This document shows, piece after piece, positions 1-9,985 of a DNA stretch of 64,000 nucleotides; position 1 is the first letter of the stretch; each line of letters begins with the position of its first letter. The stretch covers positions 496,001 to 560,000 of the forward strand of contig CP075496.1 of the NCBI GenBank assembly GCA_021613535.1, in the 5' to 3' direction. The DNA comes from Adineta vaga. Lineage: Eukaryota; Rotifera. The translations under genes and the position numbers were made by a program. Below the pieces are notes generated by a model. That model was not told the origin of the DNA. It saw only the letters and a list, made by a program, of their open reading frames with translations, and made no database searches.

Positions 1-39
1 AATAGAGTCCAACAGAGTAATATGTTTTTTGTACGTAAT

Positions 40-86
40 GTGAGGGTGTCGTTGAACATTGTTCTTATGAATACACACACCCTCAC
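40..86. repeat. 10-bp perfect inverted repeat upstream of MED8-like copy 1
   Basis: GTGAGGGTGT at 40-49 pairs with ACACCCTCAC at 77-86 across a 27-nt spacer, 23 nt before the first ATG of the MED8-like gene. It could form a stem-loop in the 5' UTR or mark an element end. No function can be assigned. Confidence 0.4.
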
Positions 87-108
87 CTTCAAGATGGTCG
101 AGATTAAA

Positions 109-843
109 ATGTCTATGTTTCCCGACTTATACGAAAGTATCAATCAATTTCAATCTGCTGGTGGACATGTTCGACGTCGGATTGTAAGAATTAATTTCTT
201 TTTTTTGATCGTGAACAATACGATTTTCAGTCTGATATATTAGCATAAAAACATATATATAATGAGAGAGATTAAGCGAATAAACTCATTCACAGTGCTT
301 GAGATTGATAACGAAGAATGGCAATTGATCCCACAATAGAAACCGTATGTAATTCATCTTTCTTCTCGAACAAAAAATGTAGTTGTAGACATATTTCACC
401 TAATACACTGTGTGAGATTTAGTGAGAAATTATCTGTTATATTAACCTTTTCGATCCCGACATGAGAGACGGAAAGGATTAAGATATGAACAAGTATCAA
501 ATAATATGAAATATTATTACAAAGCATTTTATTCTGTATTTCTATTTCTATTCAAATTTTAGTTGCTCAATGTTAAACATGAACATGAACAACAAAAACA
601 GCATTGTGATGACTGTCGAATCTTGTTAATGAATTGTACAAATATGCATTCATCAGAATGGTCAATTTTATTGGATAATCTAACAGCAGCTCATATTAAA
701 CTCGGTGAAATATTGAATGAATTAAAACGATTAGAATGCAAGTTCATTATTGAATATTTTGAGAAATATTAAATAATATTTTCATTATAGATACTCATAT
801 CAAATCAGGTGGACATTTACCATATCCTTCAATTTCTATGTAA
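109..843 (+). CDS. MED8-like small protein, copy 1 (possibly starting at its second exon)
   Basis: Four exons are inferred by comparison with two further copies in the window: 109-183, 318-344, 563-737 and 791-843. The third exon holds an amphipathic helical stretch with a pattern W..LLD....H..L..IL.ELK.LE, then a short tail ending ..GHLPYP. This resembles the N-terminal helical region of Mediator subunit 8, but the protein stops where MED8 would continue. Joining exon 1 to exon 2 here would need an acceptor that adds one base and breaks the frame. The product may therefore start at the ATG at 318 (about 84 aa). The third intron has a GC donor (GCAAGT at 738) where copy 2 has GT. MED8 kinship is a pattern-based guess; the gene model rests mainly on conservation between copies. 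Confidence 0.5.
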
Positions 844-1254
844 TAAAAAAAGTCAAATAAATTTACTTTCATCAACTATTTATGATTAGAAACTAATGAT
901 AGAAATAAAAAAGAAGTCTTTTTTCTTTTATCCATGACAATCAATGAGAAAATCAATAGGAATTCAAATAAACACGATAAAAAGATTTGTATCTCTTATC
1001 TTTGAAATAAACTGAGATATTAGTCACAATTAAAGAAAACATTGCTAAGGATTTTTCTAATTCGTTTATATCATTATTTGTTACTTGTGTAGTAAAATCA
1101 TAAAAATTCAGATCATTTGAAAATATTGATAGATAATAGGTTATTCGAAATGAATTAGTTATTGATTTGTTTTGATAGATATATTTGAGGGAAAAGATTA
1201 TTTATATGTATATATGAGAATTAATAGTGGTAACAAAGAAAAGAAAGAACTAAA
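844..1254. other. Intergenic spacer between convergent genes
   Basis: AT-rich sequence between the 3' ends of the MED8-like gene and QNG1. AATAAA-like signals occur on both strands, as expected for a convergent pair. No gene, repeat or conserved block is evident. Confidence 0.6.
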
Positions 1255-2649
1255 TTAATAAAAAATTGATCTCGTACGATGAAAAGGTGTTTTTTCATAA
1301 ATATCAGATCGTTCTCGTCTTTTTCTCCATAAATAAACATCAACAAGTGGTTCATTCAATCGTTCACCAAAATCTCCTGTATCTTTTTCTAGAGGAATCT
1401 TTTCATTTGCTTCATTTGCAATAAGATGAACAGCTAAAATAGATGCAGCACGAATTTCACATTCATCGGAATCACCAAATGGTATTTCTTCTTTTTTTTC
1501 TAATCGATGTTTTAATTTAGATGAATAAACGAGAACACCTTCATGTGCCAACACTTGTGGTACACGATAATCAGCAAACATTGTTAAACGATCCTATTTA
1601 CATATTCATTTTCATATGAATTATAGTAGAAGAAAAATAACAAACCATATCAGTAAAATGTGCTATACCATGGCCATTAAAACATCCCCAAATATCACTA
1701 ACTAAGATTTGAGCTCGTTTATAGAAACTTACTAAACGTAGAAAAAAAAGATATTCAATAAACTATTTCAATAAGAAACAAAAATAAACCTCGTTGTCCA
1801 TCATAAACAGCTTCATCTCGATATGCAGGAAATTTTTTTACAACTAATTCTACAAGATCAATAGCACTACCACCACTCTGTTCAATACAACGAAGAAAAT
1901 GTCCACCATATTCCTTCGAATAAAATTAAATAAATATATAAATAAATCAAAATTGTATAACAACAAACCTTAAGAAGAATAGAACCAGTTTCATGTAAAA
2001 CATTTAATCTCTCATTCAACATTGGTAATGGAGAAGAATTCTCTAATGGACGAAATATATTTTCTAAATCATACATCGTTATACGAGAATAATATTCAGC
2101 ATTCAAAATATCAATTCCATCCTTAAAAATGAAAACAAAATAATCAAAAGAAATTTCTAATAATAAATAATCATACAACTATTGCTTGATTGATTGCAAC
2201 ACACATTGCTTCATAACCATGATAAAGTTTATCTTTATATTTTCGACAATATGAACCTTTTTCTTTATCATTTGTCCAAAATGAAAAATTCAATGTACTT
2301 GTTAAGAAAATCCTTTGAAAAAAAACAAATCTTTTATTTGTTTTATTCATCTTTTTATTTAAACCTACCAATCAATTGTTAAAACAGGATCACCAGTTGG
2401 TGGACCAACATCTGAACCAATCCAATCTTCAGTTGTACATTCTCCATCCATCATTGCAGAAGATATCTTTGCAAATAAAAAGAAATATTTATATGTATTC
2501 ATAAAATAAAGAAGATGAAATACCGTATTAGCGAGTTTTTGTAACGCTGGAAGATTTATTGAAACATGTTGAGCACGTTCCATTATAAATTTTGCTGAAT
2601 CAAGAGGTGTCAATGGACATTCCGCATTTGTTTCACCTGAATTATTCAT
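1255..2649 (-). CDS. QNG1: Queuosine 5'-phosphate N-glycosylase/hydrolase (queuosine salvage protein, DUF2419)
   Basis: Seven exons on the minus strand: 2524-2649, 2369-2466, 2177-2312, 1969-2121, 1790-1913, 1646-1731 and 1255-1593, giving about 353 aa, close to the family length. Hallmarks of the Q-salvage family are present in order: an N-terminal S(A)xFIxER segment, DWxG..., TLNFSFW, the Y.GY.(A/S)(M/L)C.A(I/V)N block, AEYYSR.T, IFR, GG.FL.C, FP.YRD, SFYKRAQILVSD.W, MFADYRVPQVL and a C-terminal PFHR.RSI(F/Y)Y end. Family members release queuine from queuosine-5'-monophosphate so it can be reinserted into tRNA anticodons; animals depend on this salvage. All introns are short GT-AG with consistent phases and no frame break, so this copy looks functional. 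Two decayed fragments of the same gene lie at 8449-8544 (-) and 16354-16500 (+). Confidence 0.93.
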
Positions 2650-2870
2650 TGAATAAAAATCTAAAATAGTTTTTCGATAAAGAATTTTCGAATAAATAAT
2701 GATCTTACGATTAGGTTAGAAGATGATCAGACAATGTTTGTCGATGATGATCTAATAGAACAAAAAATACATCATCCAATTAAATCTTTCTTATAAATCT
2801 CTTCTCGTCATAGTGTGACATCTGTTGTCAACACTGAGAATATCGAATGAAATCAATAATGTTAAAGTTT
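2641..2870 (+). repeat. Duplicated QNG1 5' flank, unit 1
   Basis: This stretch aligns by eye, with substitutions and small indels, to 8536-8765. Both contain the shared blocks AAAGAATTTTCGAA, AATAATGATCTTA and GAGAATATCGAAT in the same order. It shows that the duplication extends beyond the coding exons. Confidence 0.75.
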
Positions 2871-5585
2871 TTGACGTACTGATTGTAATAGAAGGCGATT
2901 CGCAGTTTCTTAGTGGTTCTTGACTATATATTTAAAAACAAATGAAAAAAGTTCTCTGTCTATAAGAACAAGTATTTTGATTACTATTAAATGAAAAAAC
3001 TTTTCAATAACTTATTAGAAGATCAACATCACTTCCTCTCAAGTCGACGAATGTACATTCCTCATCCATCATCATTAAAAAAACAATTTCATTTCAATTA
3101 GAAAGGTCAAAAAAGAAGCACCTTTTATCCATCGACTGAAAGGAGGAGGGTACTCTGTCTAAAAAAGTGACGAATAAATGGAAATTCGTTTGTATGTGTG
3201 TATGTCTGTCGCAGGTCAAAGGTCACAACTTTTCATATACACAGAATCCTCAATTCGATGCTATGGAAATACCTTTAGGTCCTCAGGTCCTACTGTTTAG
3301 TGGTACCAGTAGGTCTTTTTGCACGTCAAAAATCCAAATGCACTATGATGTAGAAGATACAATTGTGAATCTAACTAGAGGAGTTTTTTGAAGAGATCTG
3401 TAAAAATGACTGATTTTGTTTTTGGTTCAGCTCTTCGTACTATATTCGAAACAACCTCTAAGGAAGAGAAATATCTTTTCAAAGTCATGCCATAATGTGT
3501 TTTAAACGGACACATCTAGCAAATCTTTTGAGCTTGAGATGGAACTATGAGGAAACGATAAATCGTCAGGGAAACCTGGGAACGACAGATGAATGAGTTC
3601 TCTTGTGTTTAAATTGTAATTCAAGTTATGTTGACCGTGAGAGTAAACTATGAATTGCAACAGATATTCATGAAGTGTAAGCCGGAGAAAGACCGTCGAA
3701 CGGCTAAACGTTTGTATTAGTACTGTCGTTAATGCAATACGTGAGAGTTTTTATGCTTTGAATACTCTTGAATGATTAGATCCCGAAGAAAAAATATTTA
3801 TTGATCACACATTGGACGTTGCAGCAGATGTTTGCTTCGAGTATAGACCTTGTTCATAAAAATGTAAACTTAGAAAAAAACCTTATAAGAAAAATAATTA
3901 ATAAATTCTGTTTTTCAATTCTTCAGTCGAGGGTTAAGCGAGTCACTCTCGACGAGCGTTATTTTATAATGTTTTTAACATTGAGTAAGTTACCAGTAGA
4001 CGATATATCTTTCCTGTATCCTCATCCTTACCTTCACACATTCTTTTTAAAATAAGAATCTGTTAAAAATGTAGTTTTACATATGATATCTTCAAATACA
4101 AATCCAAGTTATTACATAGAACTATAAACTGTCGTACAAAAACTGAAAAGTTTTGATTTTTCATCTGATTTATCAATACAATCAGGATTCTATATTATCA
4201 TTAAGAAATTCATATAAGATACATATGTTCAAAGCCCCATTGATATTCATTTTTGTTAAGTTCAATAAATTCAAATTGTCAACAATGTTCATCATCATAT
4301 TTTCATGAAGAAAATAGTTTTTCTATAACAAACTTGAGTTCAATCTAAACACGAAGATGAATAATTATGTTTAAATTTTTCTGATGACAACATAATTCAT
4401 ATTAACACAAAATGTTGGTAATGTATAATTATAAATCATTTCTTTGGACATAGATATCATAGTTTTCAAAAACAACGATTCCAATTGACCACAAATATAA
4501 ATCTTGACTTCGAATGTTCTTAAGAAAATCTCTGTAATAAATGATCATTCACTTTAGACAAAAAGATAAAATTTGTCGACTAGAACTTATAATTCTATAT
4601 TTGAAGGAAGTCGAAAACAATGATATTCAATATCGATTTCATCTTTATATTCATTGATTTCATTTGTATGTAAAGTGATTAAATAATGAAGATTTTATTA
4701 ATAGATTTTTGTTTTTTATCTGCGCAATTTCTCTTACCGAAGTCTAAAAGCGAAAGAAATAACGCGATGCAATTACCACAAAGTCGATTTCGTTCACCTC
4801 ATTCTCGAATATCTTTTGGTCAATCCTTTAATATGTCCACATTAAGTGAAACTTTGTTAATTAAGTCTATACAGTTTTCAACCTTTATGCTTCGATAATG
4901 ATCGATAAATTTGAAAAATATTTTCATTTATTTGGAAGATAGATATGCACTTAAATACATTTTATTTATTTTGATTAATTATTTTTCACAAGTCACATTT
5001 TTTACCATGAATCTAATTTTCTAAAGAAACCGTTACAACGAAAAATCATTAAAAAAACGAAGTAAATTTAATATAACGGAAAATTAAAAAAAAACCATGT
5101 GCAAATTAAAGAATAACAACTATACTTTGATTATTCAATGATTTTTAACACGAAACAGTGCACAGGTAAGGCATCTGTTATAGATAAAATATTAAATAAA
5201 AAACATTCTGTTTTAATGAAAAGTTATGTAAAATGTTTAAGTAATATCTGTCTGTTCAGAGAGGTTTAGTCCTTTATACAAGAATAGTGTTGAAGTGATA
5301 CAAAACTTTAATAACTAACTATGATTTCAGTTCGAGTATTGGAAGGATAGATATATTTTATGATGAAAAGGTTTTCAATCCTTATAAACGCGAAACAAAA
5401 AATAACTACAAAACATCTTAGAGCAAAGTATTTTCATAGTAATGACATATTCAAAATACTACTCTTAACTTAAAAATACTTATAAACCTTTTGAAGTAAT
5501 TTAAAACCATAAATTCTGTCAAGAGAAACTATCGATCTGCTGAAAAGTCATTTATCTGGTTTATTTTACTATAGATAGGCGTGTA
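2650..5585. other. Gene-poor AT-rich spacer
   Basis: No convincing gene. The first about 220 bp (to about 2870) is the QNG1 upstream flank, also present at about 8545-8765. Short open frames at 3167-3391 and 3801-4055 lack family signatures or repeat support and look like chance. A block near 3955-4025 resembles 7265-7325 upstream of MED8-like copy 2, so the spacer may hold more duplicated sequence. A perfect AGGTCA-A-AGGTCA direct repeat sits at 3213-3225. Confidence 0.5.
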
Positions 5586-6845
5586 ATGCTTCCAGATAGG
5601 CATCGAAAATGTAGTGAATATCTTTGTGTTTTCATTGCATTTTTTGCAATCACGAATGCACAAAGCAATTCAACATCATCAGTACCATCCAGCCCTTGTC
5701 CTAATTCCCAATTATTATGCGGCGGAATCACTTGTTATAATCCAAGCACACAGCATTGTTCCGATGGCACGATTTGTCAATCTCCATCTAGAGTATGCAG
5801 TGCACAATGTCTTCGCGATAATCAGATATGTGTCAAGAACATAACGGTATGTAACATTCCGAAAAATGGGGTGTACTACAGCTACCAACGATATTCAGTA
5901 CAATCATGTAATGGCACTTGTTATGACTCGGCAACTGAAATATGTACCAATGGCATTATTGAATGTCCAAACAACTGCTCCGGTAAATGTTACAATTCAT
6001 CAGTTTACGAGTGTGTCAGTGGAAGTTTATGTCCTGTTGGTTACAAGTTATGCACCGTTAAATACACTCTTGAAGGATCGGAATATAATACACCGACACT
6101 TATGTGCTATAATTCTTCATATACAGCATGTCTTAATAATTCAATTTGCTACAATCCATCTCGAGTATGCAACGGAGAATGTCTTCAAAACAAAAAAATG
6201 TGCGTGAACAACTTAACTACATGTAACATTGCAAATAATGGTTTGTACTACGACTATCAAGCAGCTGCTGTGTATTCATGTAATGGTACATGTTATGACT
6301 TGGCATCAGAAACATGTACTAATGGCATTATTGAATGTCCGAACAACTGCTCGGGCAAATGTTACAATTCATCGATTCAAGAGTGTTTCAATGGAACGAT
6401 ATGCAATCTGAATGAAAGCGTATGCTATATGAAATACACTGATTGGGGGGACGAGTATGAACCACCGCTACCTCTATGCTATAATCCTTCGTATCAAGCA
6501 TGTGTTAATAATTCACTTTCTTTATGTTCATCTCGAGTGTGCAATGGACAATGTCTTGAAGAGAAACAAGTATGTATTAGTAATACAACAATATGCAATG
6601 TTACGCGTTCGTATTATGATTACCAGTTAAAGCAAATTCAACTATGCAATGGTATCTGTTATGATACAATTATTGAGAACTGTGAGAATGGATACATAAT
6701 AGTGAACTTCAGTTTGACTCTTTCACCAGTGACAATGGGAACAGAAACAACTGTCTCAGTCGATGACCATTCGTTAGCGTCAACGTCGAATCGTTCGATA
6801 TGGTTTAGAATAATCATATTCCTTTTCTTTATCTTAATCATCTAA
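5586..6845 (+). CDS. Secreted/GPI-type Cys-rich repeat protein with CY(N/D)-type motifs
   Basis: Single-exon 419-aa protein. It has an N-terminal signal peptide (hydrophobic CVFIAFFAITNAQ ending near residue 26) and three imperfect repeats of about 120-130 aa. Each repeat alternates motifs such as GxCYN.S...C.NG..C, PSRVCNGECL...K.C, TTCN.., SCNGTCYD.A.E.CTNGIIEC and NNCSGKCYNSS. The C-terminus is a Ser/Thr-rich stretch followed by a hydrophobic tail with no charged residue after it, like a GPI-anchor signal. There are very many N-x-S/T sequons, so the chain should be heavily glycosylated. The CxGxCYxxxxxxC motif resembles cysteine motifs seen in fungal and protist extracellular carbohydrate-binding proteins. 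That, with the absence of introns, raises the possibility of horizontal origin, but function and origin are inference. The third repeat is shortest and loses several cysteines. Confidence 0.85.
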   Translation: MLPDRHRKCSEYLCVFIAFFAITNAQSNSTSSVPSSPCPNSQLLCGGITCYNPSTQHCSDGTICQSPSRVCSAQCLRDNQICVKNITVCNIPKNGVYYSYQRYSVQSCNGTCYDSATEICTNGIIECPNNCSGKCYNSSVYECVSGSLCPVGYKLCTVKYTLEGSEYNTPTLMCYNSSYTACLNNSICYNPSRVCNGECLQNKKMCVNNLTTCNIANNGLYYDYQAAAVYSCNGTCYDLASETCTNGIIECPNNCSGKCYNSSIQECFNGTICNLNESVCYMKYTDWGDEYEPPLPLCYNPSYQACVNNSLSLCSSRVCNGQCLEEKQVCISNTTICNVTRSYYDYQLKQIQLCNGICYDTIIENCENGYIIVNFSLTLSPVTMGTETTVSVDDHSLASTSNRSIWFRIIIFLFFILII

Positions 6846-7494
6846 TGTCTTACAGTTTGTGATGTATAGGGAGTACGTACTCGATTATGTGAAGTGAAGC
6901 TGAAGAGTCGACTTCTTCGAATTATCAAGAAACGGATTTGAGTAACGTCAGCTATTTAGATTCAATTGATGACTATCTAAAGACAGAAAAACATTGATAT
7001 GACCACCACTGTATTGACAATCTTGTAGTGTTGGACTATTTTAAATTCAATGATTTTAAAGTCGAAAAATTCGTATTTTTTTTTCATTTTTAACAGTGGA
7101 GATTCTAGTAGAATAACTTAGTAGACAGTATCACATAAAAGATGTGTGTACATCTATAATGCATCTATATTTCTACATTTTCTAAATAGATGAAACATGA
7201 GGTAAAAATGAAGTTGCATTATGTATAATATGCACATAAACAACAAAGAATATCTGTTTGTAATCATATGATTTTATCATTCGATAAATTACTGGTAGAC
7301 GATATGTATTTTCTGCATTCTACGTGTTAATGTAGAAAAGAAAAAATAGAAAACGCATGTTTTGATTTTAAATCATTTCGAGAAATGAAAACATCGGACG
7401 TGAACGTAAGTTTATTGTTTTTCAGAGTAAAATTCACAAAGTCTTTTAATTGTTTCGCTTTTTAGAGATATTCATTCGTCTAATATCATTACAA
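6846..7494. other. Intergenic spacer before MED8-like copy 2
   Basis: AT-rich. Holds the block at 7265-7325 that resembles 3955-4025, otherwise nothing recognisable. Confidence 0.5.
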
Positions 7495-8086
7495 ATGTCT
7501 TTATATCCAAATTTCTATACATCCCATGATGATTTTCATCGTAAAGGGGGCAATCGACGACGAATGATAGTGCGTATGAATGACTTTTAGTTTTGGCTGG
7601 CGACATAGGACACGTAAAGAGAATAATCGTCTGAATTAAAATGATTTGCTCTCGTATATTTATATAAATAAGTGAGAGATGAGTATGTTAAGAATAGACA
7701 GAAGATGGCCATTTCACTTTTATTAGAGAAAGTATGTCGGAAGTTTTTTTCGAGTCTTTTTTCATCTATAAAATGCATTAACTGTTCTAATTTTTCTTTT
7801 TATATCTTAGTTATTACAAATGAAAGCAGAAGAAACACGAATGACAAACGAATACCAGCAAGCAAAAATTAATTTAGCAGAATTCTCGTATTTTGAAGAC
7901 AAAGATAAGTGGAACAATTTGTTCGATGTTGTCCATCAAATTTCATTTAAACTTGCTGAATTTAGTAATGAACTACGAAGCCTTGAATGTAATTTTATTT
8001 TTTTCTTCATTTGCACACTTTGATTGTCCTTTCTTTTTTTTATAGATATCCATGCTCATGATAATCGTGGTGTATTACCTTATTGA
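7495..8086 (+). CDS. MED8-like small protein, copy 2 (intact reading frame)
   Basis: Exons 7495-7569, 7705-7731, 7811-7988 and 8046-8086 join in frame to give about 106 aa without a stop. The second exon encodes only nine residues (MAISLLLEK) and is recognisable because the same micro-exon with the same donor (GTATGT) occurs in the other two copies. The third exon is a charged helical segment (LLQMKAEET..., KWNNLFDVVHQISFKLAEF, NELRSLE). The tail ends ..GVLPY. The helical pattern, including the Trp and the terminal VLP, resembles the N-terminal part of Mediator subunit 8, which would normally continue for another 150 or more residues. It could be a truncated paralogue, or a different short helical protein. 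This is the only copy whose full four-exon frame is intact. Confidence 0.6.
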
Positions 8087-8448
8087 ATCTTTGAATGTAA
8101 TTATAGACGTTTATTTTCATTGCTGGCCTTATTCAAAATCTTCGTACAATTGTGAATTCTTTTTTTTCTTTCCTTCAAGTCTTTCATATTCATAATTTTT
8201 TTTCGTGCACGGTTTCTTGAACTTTCACAGGTTACTGTCAAATTTTGTTTCTACTATTGATCAAATCTTGTAAATGATTATCATTAGTTCAGATTCATGA
8301 GTTAAAATAAACTTGTATATGAATGAAAAGTAAAAAAAATGAAATATATCTTAATCTAAACATATTCTTATTTATAAAATATTTATTTGAAATAATGAAA
8401 ATGTATTTTGTTGACAATGAATGATATTTTATCTCTAAGATAGAACAT

Positions 8449-8544
8449 TTATTGAAACATGTCGAGCATACGTTCCATTATAAAACGTACTGAATCGAAA
8501 GGAGTTAATGGACATTCGGTATTCGTTTTACCTGAATAGGTCAT
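8449..8544 (-). pseudogene. QNG1 exon-1 remnant
   Basis: The minus-strand reading TECPLTPFDSVRFIMER matches QNG1 exon 1 (TECPLTPLDSAKFIMER type) and ends in a stop soon after. Exons 2-7 are missing. With MED8-like copy 2 immediately upstream it forms a second, truncated copy of the 1-2.9 kb gene pair. Confidence 0.85.
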
Positions 8545-8765
8545 TAAATAAATCGAAAATAGATATTTAATAAAGAATTTTCGAACAAATAATGATCTTA
8601 TGATTCGATCGTCAGAGAATGTTGAAGTTGAATGTTGATCATCTAATCTAATGTAATAGAGCAAATAATCTATCATCCAATAAAATCTTTGTAAGATATC
8701 TTTAATTGTCACGGAATAACATCTATTCTTAAGATTGAGAATATCGAATAAAATCAATAGTATTT
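8536..8765 (+). repeat. Duplicated QNG1 5' flank, unit 2
   Basis: Counterpart of 2641-2870 with the same block order. Similarity fades just after 8765. Confidence 0.75.
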
Positions 8766-8915
8766 AAAAATTTATTTATTGGCACCATGATGAAAAAATA
8801 CTTAAAAATATATGAAAAATCAAGGATCTAATTCAATATGTATGTATATCATCGTGAGAAATCACGTAAAATAACAGAAGATATTTGTCATTTTCAATTG
8901 AATATTCAAATATAT

Positions 8916-9070
8916 TTAATCTTAGAACTATCAACTAGGGTCCAAATGGACTCTGTTTTATAAAAGCAAGAAAATACTATGAAATTCTTGTCTTCATGAA
9001 TGAAAGTATGAAAGACATAGTGAATGATATAAAACTGTCTCATATGAAAGAAACGCATGTTTGATACGTA
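8916..9070 (+). mobile_element. piggyBac-type 5' terminal fragment or MITE
   Basis: Starts with TTAA (8916-8919) followed by TCTTAGAACTATCAAC. About 150 bp downstream align closely with 59361-59515, where the same sequence lies directly 5' of a piggyBac transposase relic. TTAA is the piggyBac target site. No transposase and no right end were found here, so it is a solo end or non-autonomous derivative. Confidence 0.65.
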
Positions 9071-9985
9071 AAAACAATTTAGTTTTAATCAGATACTTGT
9101 TGAAAACAGAAAAAAGATTCTTCTCAAAATCCATTCTATTTTTTATCGCTAAAAGTAGACTTGAAAGTACCAGAGTTAATGAGTGAGATGATCATCGTTG
9201 AATGTCTAATATTTCGAAAATTTTCTCTTTTCAATAATTATTATCTTAAGTTGTCTGTGTCCAATGCCGTTCACAAGAAAAAACGAAATAATTACAAAAA
9301 TGGTGAACTGACTATATTGGAAAATAAGTTTTTTTATATTTAGATATTGATTATTATAGAACATTGTTATATTAATATGTACGAAAAACGAATCTTTTTT
9401 TTCTTGCGTGAATAATTGAACAGAAAGAAATGAATATATCCGGAAGTCGATGTGTATTTTACAAACCGAAAAAAAAGTTTGCGTTAGATATTCAATGTTT
9501 TTTTTATTTGTTTTTCTATAATTTTAAGATTGAAGAAAAAGAAGTGATTATTTCAGAAGAAAAGTTTCAACAATGAAAATCGATTATTTGTTTACATAGA
9601 TGACAATCGTGATAAAAGAACAGATCTTTATTTGTCTAATAATAATAATCATGTCGAAATTCAATTAATTATTTTGATTATTTATATAAGAAAGAAAAAA
9701 CCTTCTCTTTTTGTTATTATAAACAAAAGTATAGAGATATAGATGACATTTTGTTTGACTCCCCAGGATAATTTCTCAAAGACCTTCAACTAACATTGAT
9801 ATTGATAAGAAAAAACATCATTTATATAATGAAACCAAAAAAAAAGAAGAAGAGAGAGAAAGATAAATATTTGATGAAGAACTTGAACTGATCTTCAAAT
9901 ATTGATCGTTATTTTTTCATAATGACAGTTTAGTATTTTTATTGAAAAGAAAATAGAAAAGAAAAAAACCGGTAAAACAGAAAGA
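9071..9985. other. Intergenic spacer
   Basis: AT-rich, with a short open frame at 9161-9343 that has no recognisable feature. The last part is the 3' flank of the HCN gene. Nothing else seen. Confidence 0.5.

Noticed and set aside
3167-4055. ORFs at 3167-3391 and 3801-4055 as small genes
   Set aside because: No domain, no splice context and no conservation with other parts of the window; composition is that of the spacer.
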